Shown here: in pieces, positions 30,207 through 37,815 of the stretch
Numbering within the stretch: position 1 is the first letter of the stretch
Layout of the letters: every line of letters starts with the position of its first letter
NCBI GenBank assembly: GCA_900549185.1
Contig: URNM01000006.1
Location: 1-38,973 of the forward strand
Origin: an uncultured Collinsella sp.
GTDB taxonomy: Bacteria > Actinomycetota > Coriobacteriia > Coriobacteriales > Coriobacteriaceae
Reading direction: 5' to 3'
DNA length: 38,973 nt
Notes under the pieces: model-generated
Databases searched by the model: none
What the model was told of the DNA's origin: nothing
The model's input: only the letters and a program-made list of their open reading frames with translations
Position numbers and translations under genes: made by a program

Positions 30207-31289
30207 TTAGTTCGCTCGAACGGTCTCCAACAGATAATCGCGCATGTACGGAATTGCAAACGAAACACAGCCGTAGCCAGCAGGCTCAATCAGTCCCGTA
30301 TCGATCAGACGTTTGCGATACGACCCGACTTTATTCGCCGGCAATCCCATCTTTTTGGCAATATCACCGTTCGTAATCTCGCCGCCTTCGCATTGCGCCA
30401 TCGCCGCGAGATATTGAAACTGCCGCTCCGATACCCTGCGCAGCGCGGGGGCAATCACCATGGCATTGAAACTATCAAGAGCTGCCTGGACACCCTTGCG
30501 AGCTGCCTCTTCACTCACGCTCTCCGACCCGCTGCGCGCAGCAACCTGCCAAGCGTAATATCCGACCAACTGGACCATAAAGGGATAGCCTGCCGAAGCC
30601 TTTGTTAAAAGCTCAGCAACGCCTTCGTCGAGTTCCTTGCCCGCACGCCTCATCGTATCCTCAAACGATCCGCCGACTTCAAAATCTGAAAGCCGCGTGA
30701 GTTCGATATGCTTCGCCCTCTGAAGGAACGTCAACGTATCATCCACCACCACGCCATCCACCGAGGTTGGCAAACCAGCGAATGCAAAGGCGACATTCGC
30801 CCCTTGGCGAATCAAGAGCTGCATTTCATTACCCAGCTCGCGCATTTCCTCAGTTGAGGCGTCCTGAATCTCATCGAGTGTGATGAGCAAACCACCTCGC
30901 TTCGCGGCACCGTACATCGCCTCGCCCAGATGAGAGGCTGACTTCGACAGCTCCACGGAGCCAAGGCTGACTCCTAAAATTGATGGGGAAATCGACATTG
31001 ATGCAAGACGAACATTTCGCTGCAGAGCCTCGAGAATTCTGTCGCAAAAACCGGCATTTGAGGCGACGTCGACAACCTCGAATCCTTTTTTGCGCGCAAG
31101 ATCGCCCAATGCGTTGAGGAGCACCGTTTTACCCGTGCCTCGGACACCCGAGATGCGCATGAGTCGATCGGGGGCACCAGGGCCATTCTCAAGAGCCTCG
31201 GCAAAGTCATCCAAAACAGCGTCGCGTCCGATAAGCTCAGGTGGATTCATGCCCGCTGTTGGCTTAAAGGGATTAATAGCTTTTGACAT
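30207..31289 (-). CDS. AAA-family ATPase with C-terminal winged helix (Orc1/Cdc6-like fold)
   Basis: A 360-residue protein. N-terminal NPFKPTAGMNPPELIGRD is the ATPase lead-in; Walker A is GVRGTGKTVLLNAL, Walker B LLITLDEIQD, and sensor-1-like FAFAGLPTS follows. The last 70 residues form a winged-helix domain (ITNGDIAKKMGLPANKVGSY, a helix-turn-helix). This layout is like AAA_16/archaeal-ATPase proteins that are common in gut Actinobacteria; their function is not known to me, and DNA binding is inferred. ATG 31289 with AGAGGAGG four bases upstream is chosen; the frame goes on to 31334 across a repeat array. The gene stands alone, between tRNA-Ser and the TPR gene. Confidence 0.85.
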   Translation of the reverse strand: MSKAINPFKPTAGMNPPELIGRDAVLDDFAEALENGPGAPDRLMRISGVRGTGKTVLLNALGDLARKKGFEVVDVASNAGFCDRILEALQRNVRLASMSISPSILGVSLGSVELSKSASHLGEAMYGAAKRGGLLITLDEIQDASTEEMRELGNEMQLLIRQGANVAFAFAGLPTSVDGVVVDDTLTFLQRAKHIELTRLSDFEVGGSFEDTMRRAGKELDEGVAELLTKASAGYPFMVQLVGYYAWQVAARSGSESVSEEAARKGVQAALDSFNAMVIAPALRRVSERQFQYLAAMAQCEGGEITNGDIAKKMGLPANKVGSYRKRLIDTGLIEPAGYGCVSFAIPYMRDYLLETVRAN

Positions 31290-31307
31290 TCGACCTCCTC
31301 TGCCAGT

Positions 31308-31361
31308 TTTAACAACTTTAACAAAGTTTAGCAACTTTAGCAGAGTTTAACAGTTTTAGCA
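31308..31361. promoter_or_regulatory. Six phased TGYTAAA repeats upstream of the ATPase gene
   Basis: TTTAACA/TTTAGCA (plus strand) starts at 31308, 31317, 31327, 31336, 31346 and 31355, at steps of 9, 10, 9, 10 and 9 bases, close to one helical turn. On the minus strand they read TGYTAAA and end just before the ATPase ribosome binding site. The stretch is much more AT-rich than its surroundings. Confidence 0.75.
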
Positions 31362-31450
31362 GGCTCGGCGGCTTTATGCCTTACCGATTCTGTCGGGTCC
31401 TCCCGCCCGCGCCGATACAAATAGCGCGGTGCGGCCCCTCTATACCGCCC

Positions 31451-33892
31451 CTACCCCAGCGAGCGGTTGAGGGAGCCGAGCTCATCGTTGCCCATGGTGC
31501 GCCACATTTGATAGATGCAGCCGCGCGCCAAGAAAAAGAAACCGTTATCGACGAGTTGCACGGCGGCATCCGCGAGCTGATTGGTCACGGCGGGCACCGG
31601 CGGCAGCTCAAGACCTGCCTTGCGGATAGTCTCGACAGCCTCCTCGAACGTGGGCGGTTTGATGACGCCCATCTCGTTCATAAGGCCCTGCATTTCCTCC
31701 TGCGCACTGCCACCCGACTCCTCGCCGCGCGGCACCAGGCGGTAGCACGCCAGCGCCAGCTCGAGCTGGTCGCAGTTCCAGTAGGCGAATGCCAGGCGAT
31801 AGAACAGGTAACCGATCGAAGTTCGGTCGCTGGCGATGCGCAGGCCGTGGCGCGCCACCTCGATAATCTCGTCATAGCGCTCCAGGCGTGCCAGCACGTT
31901 GATCAGGGCAAAGTGAGACTGCATAGACGAGCGTGCCAAATCGTAGAGACGACGCACCTCGGGCAGCGCACGCTCAAAGTCCTCTTGTTCGGCGTAAAAG
32001 CTGCAGATCTCATGCTGGGCAAAATACAGCGCATCGGGAGCGCGAAGGATACGCACGGAACGGTCCTCCTCCATCACCGGCAGCACCATGCGCACCAGCT
32101 GGTTGTCGCAGAACTGGGTCTGCACCGGGCCCGTCGCCAAAAGCTCAGCAACAGTACACTTGGCTTCCAGCTCCTCGACAAGGCGAGAAAAGCCCTCGAA
32201 AGCGCCGGCTCGGTCAACTTTGGATTGCTCGCGCAGCTCGACGACGCGGGCGATATACGGATCGTTGTCCTCCTCCATGACCTCAAGCTCGTCAGCCGTA
32301 TCAGCGAGCAGTAAATCGCGAAGCGCAGGCGGCAATGGACGATGGTCATCGCGTGGCCGAGCGTGAACCTCTGCAGGCTCAATCATGTCCGGAGCATCTG
32401 CCTCATATGCCTCGAGCAAATGCTTGCAGGGCATGTCGTCCATATCCATGCTCTCAAGATCCTTGGCGACAGAAACGCAATCGGCCAGATAGGCCGCACG
32501 GCCAAAGGAATACGTTTCAACGACGCGCTCGCCCTGCTCACCGTCGGGAGCCGCAATCTGCACGTAGCAGCGCATGATGCGAGCGCCCGAAGCAAAGCAA
32601 GCCGCCGCGAGTGTAAGCGCAATGCGTGCATCGTGCTCAGTGGCCCATGCCGCGCGCTTAGGCTCATCCACCTCGCGCCAGGCGTCATCTTGAGCATCGT
32701 ATTCGCGCTGCGGCATAGCATCGACAACCGTGCGGCCAAATCGCACCAGCATGATGCCTTCGGCGACGTTCGCTCGATAGGTGTAGTCGAGACGCGTGAC
32801 CACGTTGAGCGCTTCTACGAGACGTGCAAAGCGAGTGCGAACGTCCCACTCGCCACCCGGCTGGCACGCAACCGTCCCCGGCTTGGCCCACGGGTTGTCA
32901 TTCGACAGCGTTTCGAGCAAGCGAGGAACGTCGTTTGTCGTCTTGCTGATATGCCATAGGTCAAAGAGCGAGCAGCCCTCAAAGCTTGGCGACGAGGCAA
33001 CGGGGCCCAACCCTGCCCCAATACGCTCAAGGATGCCCGATAGGCGGTTCAGGCGGCACTCGACGGCAAGCAGGGTATCGATCTCGTCCTGGTCCAGCAG
33101 GCTACGGTCAAAATTGAGATAGAAGAGCCTCGAGCGATCGATGCGCGCCAGGCTCATTTCGGTTTTGGCCGCGATGGTGCGCAGGCGTGGCAGATTAACT
33201 TCGCCCATCAAAGCGGCGGCATAGCGCTCAATGCCACTTGGATTATCTGCATGGTCAATGCGGTAGAGCAACGTTTCGATTGCATCGGGCAGCGGCGTGG
33301 AATCAAAACCCAGCAGTACCTCAACCGGCTCGGGGAGTTTTACAAGTTTGATCTTGTCGACGGCATTTTTCATGCCCTCGTCGAGGCCGTCACCGTCTGC
33401 CGTGCCTAAGACAGCGTTTTCAGAATCGGCAAATACCACGTAACGCAAGAACATCGAGGCCATGAACTCGCCGTAGCGAAGGCTGCGCGTCGAATTCCAC
33501 GTCTCGCGATCGGATTGTTCACGCATGGTGCCTTCGGGAGAGCCGATGACTCGCGCCCGGGAGTACATCGTCCCATCGGTACCCCTGACCGCAATCTCAC
33601 CGATGTTGGAATCGGACTCGTCAAGAATCAATTGCATGTCGGGATCGTCGGGCAGCGACATCTCGTTAACGGGACGGTCCACCTTATAGACCTCACCCGA
33701 AACGCTCACGTAGCCCAAAAGCGACACATGGCTTTTGCCGACGAATTCGACGACATAGCATGATTCATGCTGGTCATCGCCAAAGAGCTTCCAAACCACG
33801 CCATACGATCGTCCCGCAGGCTGCTCGGGCATGGCCGGAAAGCGCTTTTTGGGATCAAGAAACCTGAGCTTGTATGTCGGACGCTCTGCCAC
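31451..33892 (-). CDS. Large tetratricopeptide-like protein of unknown function
   Basis: An 813-residue protein I do not recognise by name. No signal peptide or membrane helix is seen, so it is probably cytosolic. The N-terminal 300 residues are mixed alpha/beta with SYGVVWKLFGDDQHESCYVV; the middle has GCSLFDLWHISKTTNDVPRL; the C-terminal 250 residues are alpha-helical with TPR-like repeats (RALPEVRRLYDLARSSMQSH, FALINVLARLERYDEIIEVA, LFYRLAFAYWNCDQLELALA). No catalytic motif is visible. GTG start with AGGGTG upstream. It may be a scaffold or regulatory protein limited to this class of bacteria (inference). Confidence 0.82.
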   Translation of the reverse strand: MAERPTYKLRFLDPKKRFPAMPEQPAGRSYGVVWKLFGDDQHESCYVVEFVGKSHVSLLGYVSVSGEVYKVDRPVNEMSLPDDPDMQLILDESDSNIGEIAVRGTDGTMYSRARVIGSPEGTMREQSDRETWNSTRSLRYGEFMASMFLRYVVFADSENAVLGTADGDGLDEGMKNAVDKIKLVKLPEPVEVLLGFDSTPLPDAIETLLYRIDHADNPSGIERYAAALMGEVNLPRLRTIAAKTEMSLARIDRSRLFYLNFDRSLLDQDEIDTLLAVECRLNRLSGILERIGAGLGPVASSPSFEGCSLFDLWHISKTTNDVPRLLETLSNDNPWAKPGTVACQPGGEWDVRTRFARLVEALNVVTRLDYTYRANVAEGIMLVRFGRTVVDAMPQREYDAQDDAWREVDEPKRAAWATEHDARIALTLAAACFASGARIMRCYVQIAAPDGEQGERVVETYSFGRAAYLADCVSVAKDLESMDMDDMPCKHLLEAYEADAPDMIEPAEVHARPRDDHRPLPPALRDLLLADTADELEVMEEDNDPYIARVVELREQSKVDRAGAFEGFSRLVEELEAKCTVAELLATGPVQTQFCDNQLVRMVLPVMEEDRSVRILRAPDALYFAQHEICSFYAEQEDFERALPEVRRLYDLARSSMQSHFALINVLARLERYDEIIEVARHGLRIASDRTSIGYLFYRLAFAYWNCDQLELALACYRLVPRGEESGGSAQEEMQGLMNEMGVIKPPTFEEAVETIRKAGLELPPVPAVTNQLADAAVQLVDNGFFFLARGCIYQMWRTMGNDELGSLNRSLG

Positions 33893-34026
33893 GAAATATC
33901 ACCCTGATCGGTCGTCTAAAGAAAGAGCGCGCCACGGGCTCACCGAGGCGCATACTCGAAATCTTACACGAGTCGATGAGAAATAGTCCCCTTTGACCGA
34001 GGTTCGAATCCATGCGGTGTTTACGT

Positions 34027-34056
34027 AAAAGAAAAGCCCCCGTTGCCGGGAGCTTT
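34027..34056 (-). terminator. Terminator of tRNA-Arg
   Basis: On the minus strand AAAGCTCCCG pairs with CGGGGGCTTT over GCAA, followed by TCTTTT, ten bases after the CCA end. Confidence 0.85.
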
Positions 34057-34065
34057 AATCTCAAA

Positions 34066-34142
34066 TGGTGCGGCGTATAGGATTCGAACCTATGACGTTC
34101 TGATTCGTAGTCAGACCCTCTATCCAGCTGAGGTAACGCCGC
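34066..34142 (-). tRNA. tRNA-Arg (anticodon ACG)
   Basis: A 77-nt tRNA with encoded CCA. Acceptor GCGGCGT pairs with ACGCCGC; anticodon arm TCTGA-CTACGAA-TCAGA gives ACG, whose first base is normally edited to inosine to read CGU, CGC and CGA; T arm ATAGG-TTCGAAT-CCTAT. Promoter at 34154-34183. Confidence 0.96.
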
Positions 34143-34153
34143 AGCGCAAGACA

Positions 34154-34183
34154 TATAAAACCACTTTAGTTCGTTAGAGTCAA
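34154..34183 (-). promoter_or_regulatory. Promoter of tRNA-Arg
   Basis: On the minus strand TTGACT (34178-34183) and TTTATA (34154-34159) are 18 bases apart, 12 bases before the tRNA 5' end. Confidence 0.55.
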
Positions 34184-34221
34184 GCAAAATCTCAAACTTT
34201 TTTCGCGCGGGCCGCAATTTG

Positions 34222-34599
34222 TCACGCTGCACCACAAGCATCAGCGCTTCTCGTGCGGTCGATTGGCTTTTCGATCACATCGAACCCGGCGTCAAGCTCC
34301 CCCAGAAGCGACCGCACCCGTTGGGCACAGTCGTAGTCGGCAAACGAGATGCTCAGCATTCGGGCCACCTGATTAGAAGTTCCAACGCCATAGAAGTGCT
34401 CAAGGACAACAAGCGCCTCATGCGCCACAAACGTCTCGACCACATGCGACGACTCCTCATAACACCATTGCGTCAATGGTCCCTCACTCGTCTGCCGAAC
34501 CACCAAGCCACCCATACCCGACGGCTCGCACGTTACCAGCAGGTGCTCCCCACCCTCATCGCTCTGGAACAAAACAACCCGCTCATCGAACAGCTCCAT
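34222..34599 (-). CDS. Hypothetical protein, 125 aa
   Basis: Not recognised. Soluble, with a beta-rich first half (LFDERVVLFQSDEGGEHLLV) and a helical second half (VARMLSISFADYDCAQRVRS). It is acidic, has no membrane helix and no known motif. The ATG at 34599 lies five bases after AAAGGGG; an in-frame GTG is directly before it. It is upstream of tRNA-Arg on the same strand and downstream of the serS terminator, so it is probably transcribed alone. Codon use is like that of its neighbours, which supports a real gene. Confidence 0.65.
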   Translation of the reverse strand: MELFDERVVLFQSDEGGEHLLVTCEPSGMGGLVVRQTSEGPLTQWCYEESSHVVETFVAHEALVVLEHFYGVGTSNQVARMLSISFADYDCAQRVRSLLGELDAGFDVIEKPIDRTRSADACGAA

Positions 34600-34715
34600 C
34601 ACATCCCCTTTCTCTTGCTCTTAGTTGGCAAAAGCATAGCAGGTAGATGCATGTATACAGAACATCCGTTCGTGTGTTTTCTATCGAGCTGTCCGCACGG
34701 CATGGTATAGCCGTA

Positions 34716-34748
34716 CACAAAAAGGGCGCCCCTAAAAGGAGCGCCCTC
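34716..34748 (-). terminator. Terminator of serS
   Basis: On the minus strand AGGGCGCTCCT pairs, with one mismatch, with AGGGGCGCCCT and is followed by TTTTTGTG, 23 bases after the serS stop codon. Confidence 0.85.
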
Positions 34749-34770
34749 GCAAATCGCCTATGCAGCTAGC

Positions 34771-36054
34771 TTACGCGACCGGCTCGATCTTCTCGAGGCC
34801 GCCCATGTAGGGACGCAGAACCTCGGGGATCGTGATGGTGCCGTCGGCGTTCTGGTAGTTCTCCAGAATGGCAGCCATGGTACGGCCAGCCGGCAGACCG
34901 GAACCGTTAAGGGTGTGCAGGTAGCGCGAGCCCTTGAAGTTCTCGGGGTCGCGATACTTGATGTTGGCGCGACGGGCCTGGAAGTCGCCGCAATTGGAGC
35001 AGGAGCTGATCTCCTTGTAGGCGTTGTAGCTCGGCAGCCAGACCTCGACGTCGTAGGTCTGACGGGCAGAGAAGCCCAGGTCGCCGGTGCACAGACTAAT
35101 CACGCGATACGGCAGGCCCAGCTGCTGCAGCAGGTACTCGGCCTCGGCGGTCATGCTCTCGAGCTCCTCGTCGGACTCCTCCGGCTTGGCGAACTTGACC
35201 ATCTCGACCTTGTCGAACTCGTGCTGGCGAATGATGCCGCGGGTGTCGCGACCGGCGGAACCGGCCTCCTCGCGGAAGCAGGGGGTGAAGGCAGTGTAGC
35301 GGCGAGGCAGAGTGTCGGCGTCCAGAACCTCACCGGCATGCAGGTTAGTCAGTACGACCTCGGCGGTAGGGATCAGGAAGTTGTCGCCCGAGACGTGATA
35401 GGCGTCGTCCTCAAACTTGGGCAGCTGGCCCGTACCGAACATGGTCTGACGCTTGACGACGATGGGCGGCCACCACTCCTTGAAGCCACGGCTCGTGTGC
35501 GTGTCCAGGAAGAAGTTGATAAGGGCGCGCTCCAGGCGGGCGCCGGCGCCACCGAGAACGGTGAAGCGGCTACCGGAGAGCTTGTTGCCGCGCTCGAAGT
35601 CGAGGATGTCCAGATCGGTGCCCAGATCCCAGTGCGGCTTAAAGTCGAAGTCGAACTCGCGCGGGGTGCCCCAGCGGCGACGCTCGATGTTCTCGTCCTC
35701 GTCCTTACCGTACGGGGTGGCCTCGCACGGAATGTTGGGCAGGTGTGCCATGAAGTCGTACTGCTCCTGCTCAAGAGCGGTACGGCGCTCGGCCAGACCG
35801 TCGATCTTCTCGTTGACGGCGCGCACGGCCTCCTTGGCGGCCTCGGCCTCGTCCTTCTTGCCCTCCTTCATCAGGGCGCCAATCTTCTTGGACTCGGCGT
35901 TACGCGTGGCCTGGAGCTCCTCGACCTCGGTGATGACGGCACGGCGCTCGTCGTCGAGTTCAAAGAACTTCTCGCGGTCCCAAGACGTCTGGCGATTTGC
36001 CATGGCGGTATCGATGGCATCGGGGTTCTCGCGAACAAACTTGATATCAAGCAT
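34771..36054 (-). CDS. serS: Serine-tRNA ligase
   Basis: Charges tRNA-Ser; class II synthetase of 427 residues with the usual layout: an N-terminal helical-hairpin arm (residues about 25-100, ELDDERRAVITEVEEL and following) that grips the long variable arm, then the catalytic core. Motif 2 is PCFREEAGSAGRDTRGIIR followed by QHEFDKVEMVKF; motif 3 starts EISSCSNCGDFQARRANI and ends TLNGSGLPAGRTMAAILEN. ATG 36054 with GGAGGATCTA upstream is preferred over an in-frame start at 36081. No T-box leader is present. It diverges from a small membrane-protein gene. Confidence 0.97.
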   Translation of the reverse strand: MLDIKFVRENPDAIDTAMANRQTSWDREKFFELDDERRAVITEVEELQATRNAESKKIGALMKEGKKDEAEAAKEAVRAVNEKIDGLAERRTALEQEQYDFMAHLPNIPCEATPYGKDEDENIERRRWGTPREFDFDFKPHWDLGTDLDILDFERGNKLSGSRFTVLGGAGARLERALINFFLDTHTSRGFKEWWPPIVVKRQTMFGTGQLPKFEDDAYHVSGDNFLIPTAEVVLTNLHAGEVLDADTLPRRYTAFTPCFREEAGSAGRDTRGIIRQHEFDKVEMVKFAKPEESDEELESMTAEAEYLLQQLGLPYRVISLCTGDLGFSARQTYDVEVWLPSYNAYKEISSCSNCGDFQARRANIKYRDPENFKGSRYLHTLNGSGLPAGRTMAAILENYQNADGTITIPEVLRPYMGGLEKIEPVA

Positions 36055-36091
36055 TAGATCCTCCGGCGATATACATTCCATCTAGGTTGCA

Positions 36092-36122
36092 ACCTTGTAC
36101 ATGTATGGGCAAGTATATACTT
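36092..36122. promoter_or_regulatory. Divergent promoter region with palindrome AAGTATATACTT
   Basis: The perfect 12-bp palindrome at 36111-36122 gives a TATACT on each strand, so it may provide the -10 of both serS and the small gene at 36166. On the plus strand TTGTAC lies 15-17 bases upstream of it. Confidence 0.4.
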
Positions 36123-36165
36123 ATGAGCGTTTACGACCCAACTCAACTACGCAAGAAGGCACCCA

Positions 36166-36339
36166 ATGGACGCAGTTTTTTCCTTTTTGTTTGGCACCCG
36201 CACCGGTTTTGCCATCCTTTTCGCCGGCGGCATCCTGCTATTTGCGATTCTTGCCTTTGTGATGGAGAAGCGCACCCATAAGATGTATGTCGACCGTGGC
36301 CCCAAGTCCGAGGACGAAGAAGACAGCTTCTGGGACTAA
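36166..36339 (+). CDS. Small single-span membrane protein, 57 aa
   Basis: ATG 36166 has GAAGG seven bases upstream and encodes 57 residues: a short polar start with MDAVFSFLFGTRTG, one hydrophobic helix at about residues 14-33 (FAILFAGGILLFAILAFVM), a basic stretch EKRTHK on what should be the cytoplasmic side, and an acidic tail SEDEEDSFWD. Not recognised. It is followed by a hairpin at 36343 and a strong terminator at 36391-36434. Base use and codon periodicity agree with a real gene. Its role is unknown. Confidence 0.6.
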   Translation: MDAVFSFLFGTRTGFAILFAGGILLFAILAFVMEKRTHKMYVDRGPKSEDEEDSFWD

Positions 36340-36342
36340 CCT

Positions 36343-36490
36343 GCCAAAAAGGACAGGTTATTTCTGGTCGGTTTTATCTGGGCAAACGCAAGCGTCCCGC
36401 AACTGGAATTGAGCCAGTTGCGGGGCGCTTTTTGCTCAAGGTACAAAACCGCAGGAAAACCCTGCCAAAATAAACCTGTCCCTTATTGGC
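36343..36490. repeat. Long imperfect inverted repeat around a terminator
   Basis: Arms 36343-36367 and 36465-36490 are complementary except for a few mismatches and one extra base (GGACAGGTT/AACCTGTCC at the centre). Between them is the hairpin terminator at 36391-36434. The right arm ends four bases beyond the proC stop codon. Confidence 0.65.
36391..36434 (+). terminator. Terminator between the small gene and proC
   Basis: AGCGTCCCGCAACTGG pairs with CCAGTTGCGGGGCGCT, with one mismatch, over a seven-base loop and is followed by TTTTGCTC. It serves the plus strand; the long stem may also act on the minus strand. Confidence 0.8.
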
Positions 36491-36494
36491 CAGT

Positions 36495-37265
36495 TTACTG
36501 GAGAGTAGCGTCGATGGCCTTGACGAGGGCGCTGCGCATGCCGGCATCCTCGAGCGCGACGACGCCCTTGATGGTAGCACCGCCGGGCGAGCACACGGCA
36601 TCCTTCATCGCTGCGGGATGCTGGCCGGTTGCAAGCTGCAGCTTTGCCGTACCCAGCACCATCTGGCTCACAATGCGATAGGCATCGGCGCGCGGAATAC
36701 CGTGTTTGACGGCCGCATCGCCCAGAGCCTCGATCGCCATGGCGACAAACGCCGGGGCGCAACCGCCCACGGTACCGCCCACAAACAGCAGACTCGAATC
36801 GAGCTCGACCACCGTGCCAAGCTTTCCGAGCAGATCGAGCACCGTGGCACGCTGCTCACCGCTAAGCGTGGAAGCCTTCTCGCAGGCGATAACGCCCTCG
36901 CCCACCGAAACCGGCGTGTTAGGCACCGTCGAGATATGAGCGACACCTGGCAGGACCTGTTCCCACTTTGCGCTATCCCAAGTCCAGGCAACCGAAAGGA
37001 CGACCTTGTCGGCAAGCGCATCCTTGAGTGGAGCGAAGACCTTCTCAATCATGTACGGCTTGACCGCCGCAACCACGATATCGGACGCGGCAACAACCTC
37101 CGCCGCATCGTGGCAAGCAGCCATGCCCCGCGCCTCGCAACGCTCAACCAGAGCATCGTAGCGGCCTGCGCAGGCGCACATGTCGCCCGCGGCCACGCCG
37201 GCGGCAATCCAGCCATCGGCCATAGCGCTCGCCATATTGCCAAAACCGACAAATCCGATCTTCAT
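36495..37265 (-). CDS. proC: Pyrroline-5-carboxylate reductase
   Basis: Last step of proline synthesis: reduces 1-pyrroline-5-carboxylate with NAD(P)H. It has 256 residues. The Rossmann motif is IGFVGFGNMASAMADGW at the N-terminus; VVAAVKPYMIEKVF and PNTPVSVGEG are typical; the C-terminal signature SPGGATIKGVVALEDAGMR is intact. ATG 37265 with AGAGGA about ten bases upstream. It follows rlmH by 73 bases on the same strand, so cotranscription is possible. Confidence 0.95.
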   Translation of the reverse strand: MKIGFVGFGNMASAMADGWIAAGVAAGDMCACAGRYDALVERCEARGMAACHDAAEVVAASDIVVAAVKPYMIEKVFAPLKDALADKVVLSVAWTWDSAKWEQVLPGVAHISTVPNTPVSVGEGVIACEKASTLSGEQRATVLDLLGKLGTVVELDSSLLFVGGTVGGCAPAFVAMAIEALGDAAVKHGIPRADAYRIVSQMVLGTAKLQLATGQHPAAMKDAVCSPGGATIKGVVALEDAGMRSALVKAIDATLQ

Positions 37266-37338
37266 ATCACACAGTCCTCTCAGATGCGTTCCTCAAAACG
37301 AAAGCTATTGTCCCACGCCATTGTTTCGTATTGCCGAC

Positions 37339-37809
37339 CTACTTGTGATACGGCTCGCCACGGCTAATCTTGCAGGCGCGGTAGATCTGCTCCAGCAGCA
37401 CCACGCGCGCCAGGTTGTGCGGCAAGGTAATGCGTCCAAAGCTGAGCATCTCGTCGGCGCGGGCGCGCACGGCATCGCTCACGCCGTCCGATCCGCCGAT
37501 TACAAAAGCGATGTCGCTGTTGCCTCGCAGCATAAGATCGTCGAGCCTCGCCGAAAACTCCTCGCTCGAGCGCTCTTTGCCCTCAATGGCCAGCAGGATC
37601 ACATGCGCTCGAGACGGCAGGGCAGCAAGAATTGCCGCCCCCTCCTTGTCGCGCGCGGCATCCACGCCGCCCGCCTTAGCCGGGTCGATATCGGCCACCT
37701 CGCGCATATCTACCTTGGCATAGGCACCTAGGCGTTTGGTGTACTCAGCGCACGCGTCCTTCCAAAAGCGCTCTTTGAGCTTACCAACGCAAACGACGGT
37801 GTATTTCAC
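37339..37809 (-). CDS. rlmH: 23S rRNA pseudouridine-1915 N3-methyltransferase
   Basis: Methylates m3-pseudouridine 1915 of 23S rRNA (helix 69) using S-adenosylmethionine; a SPOUT-fold homodimer. The 156-residue protein is of the normal length. Visible signatures are VGKLKERFW near the N-terminus, LLAIEGKERSSEEF, the SAM-binding FVIGGSDGVSDAV and the conserved end LLEQIYRACKISRGEPYHK. GTG 37809; the ribosome binding site AAGGAG is made by the last two codons of the SPFH gene, so the two genes are coupled. Confidence 0.96.
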   Translation of the reverse strand: MKYTVVCVGKLKERFWKDACAEYTKRLGAYAKVDMREVADIDPAKAGGVDAARDKEGAAILAALPSRAHVILLAIEGKERSSEEFSARLDDLMLRGNSDIAFVIGGSDGVSDAVRARADEMLSFGRITLPHNLARVVLLEQIYRACKISRGEPYHK

Positions 37810-37815
37810 GCGCGT

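Noticed and set aside
36055..36165. T-box leader before serS or hisS
   Set aside because: No TGGnACCGCG-type T-box sequence or specifier stem is present upstream of either gene, and the gaps are too short or filled with other hairpins.
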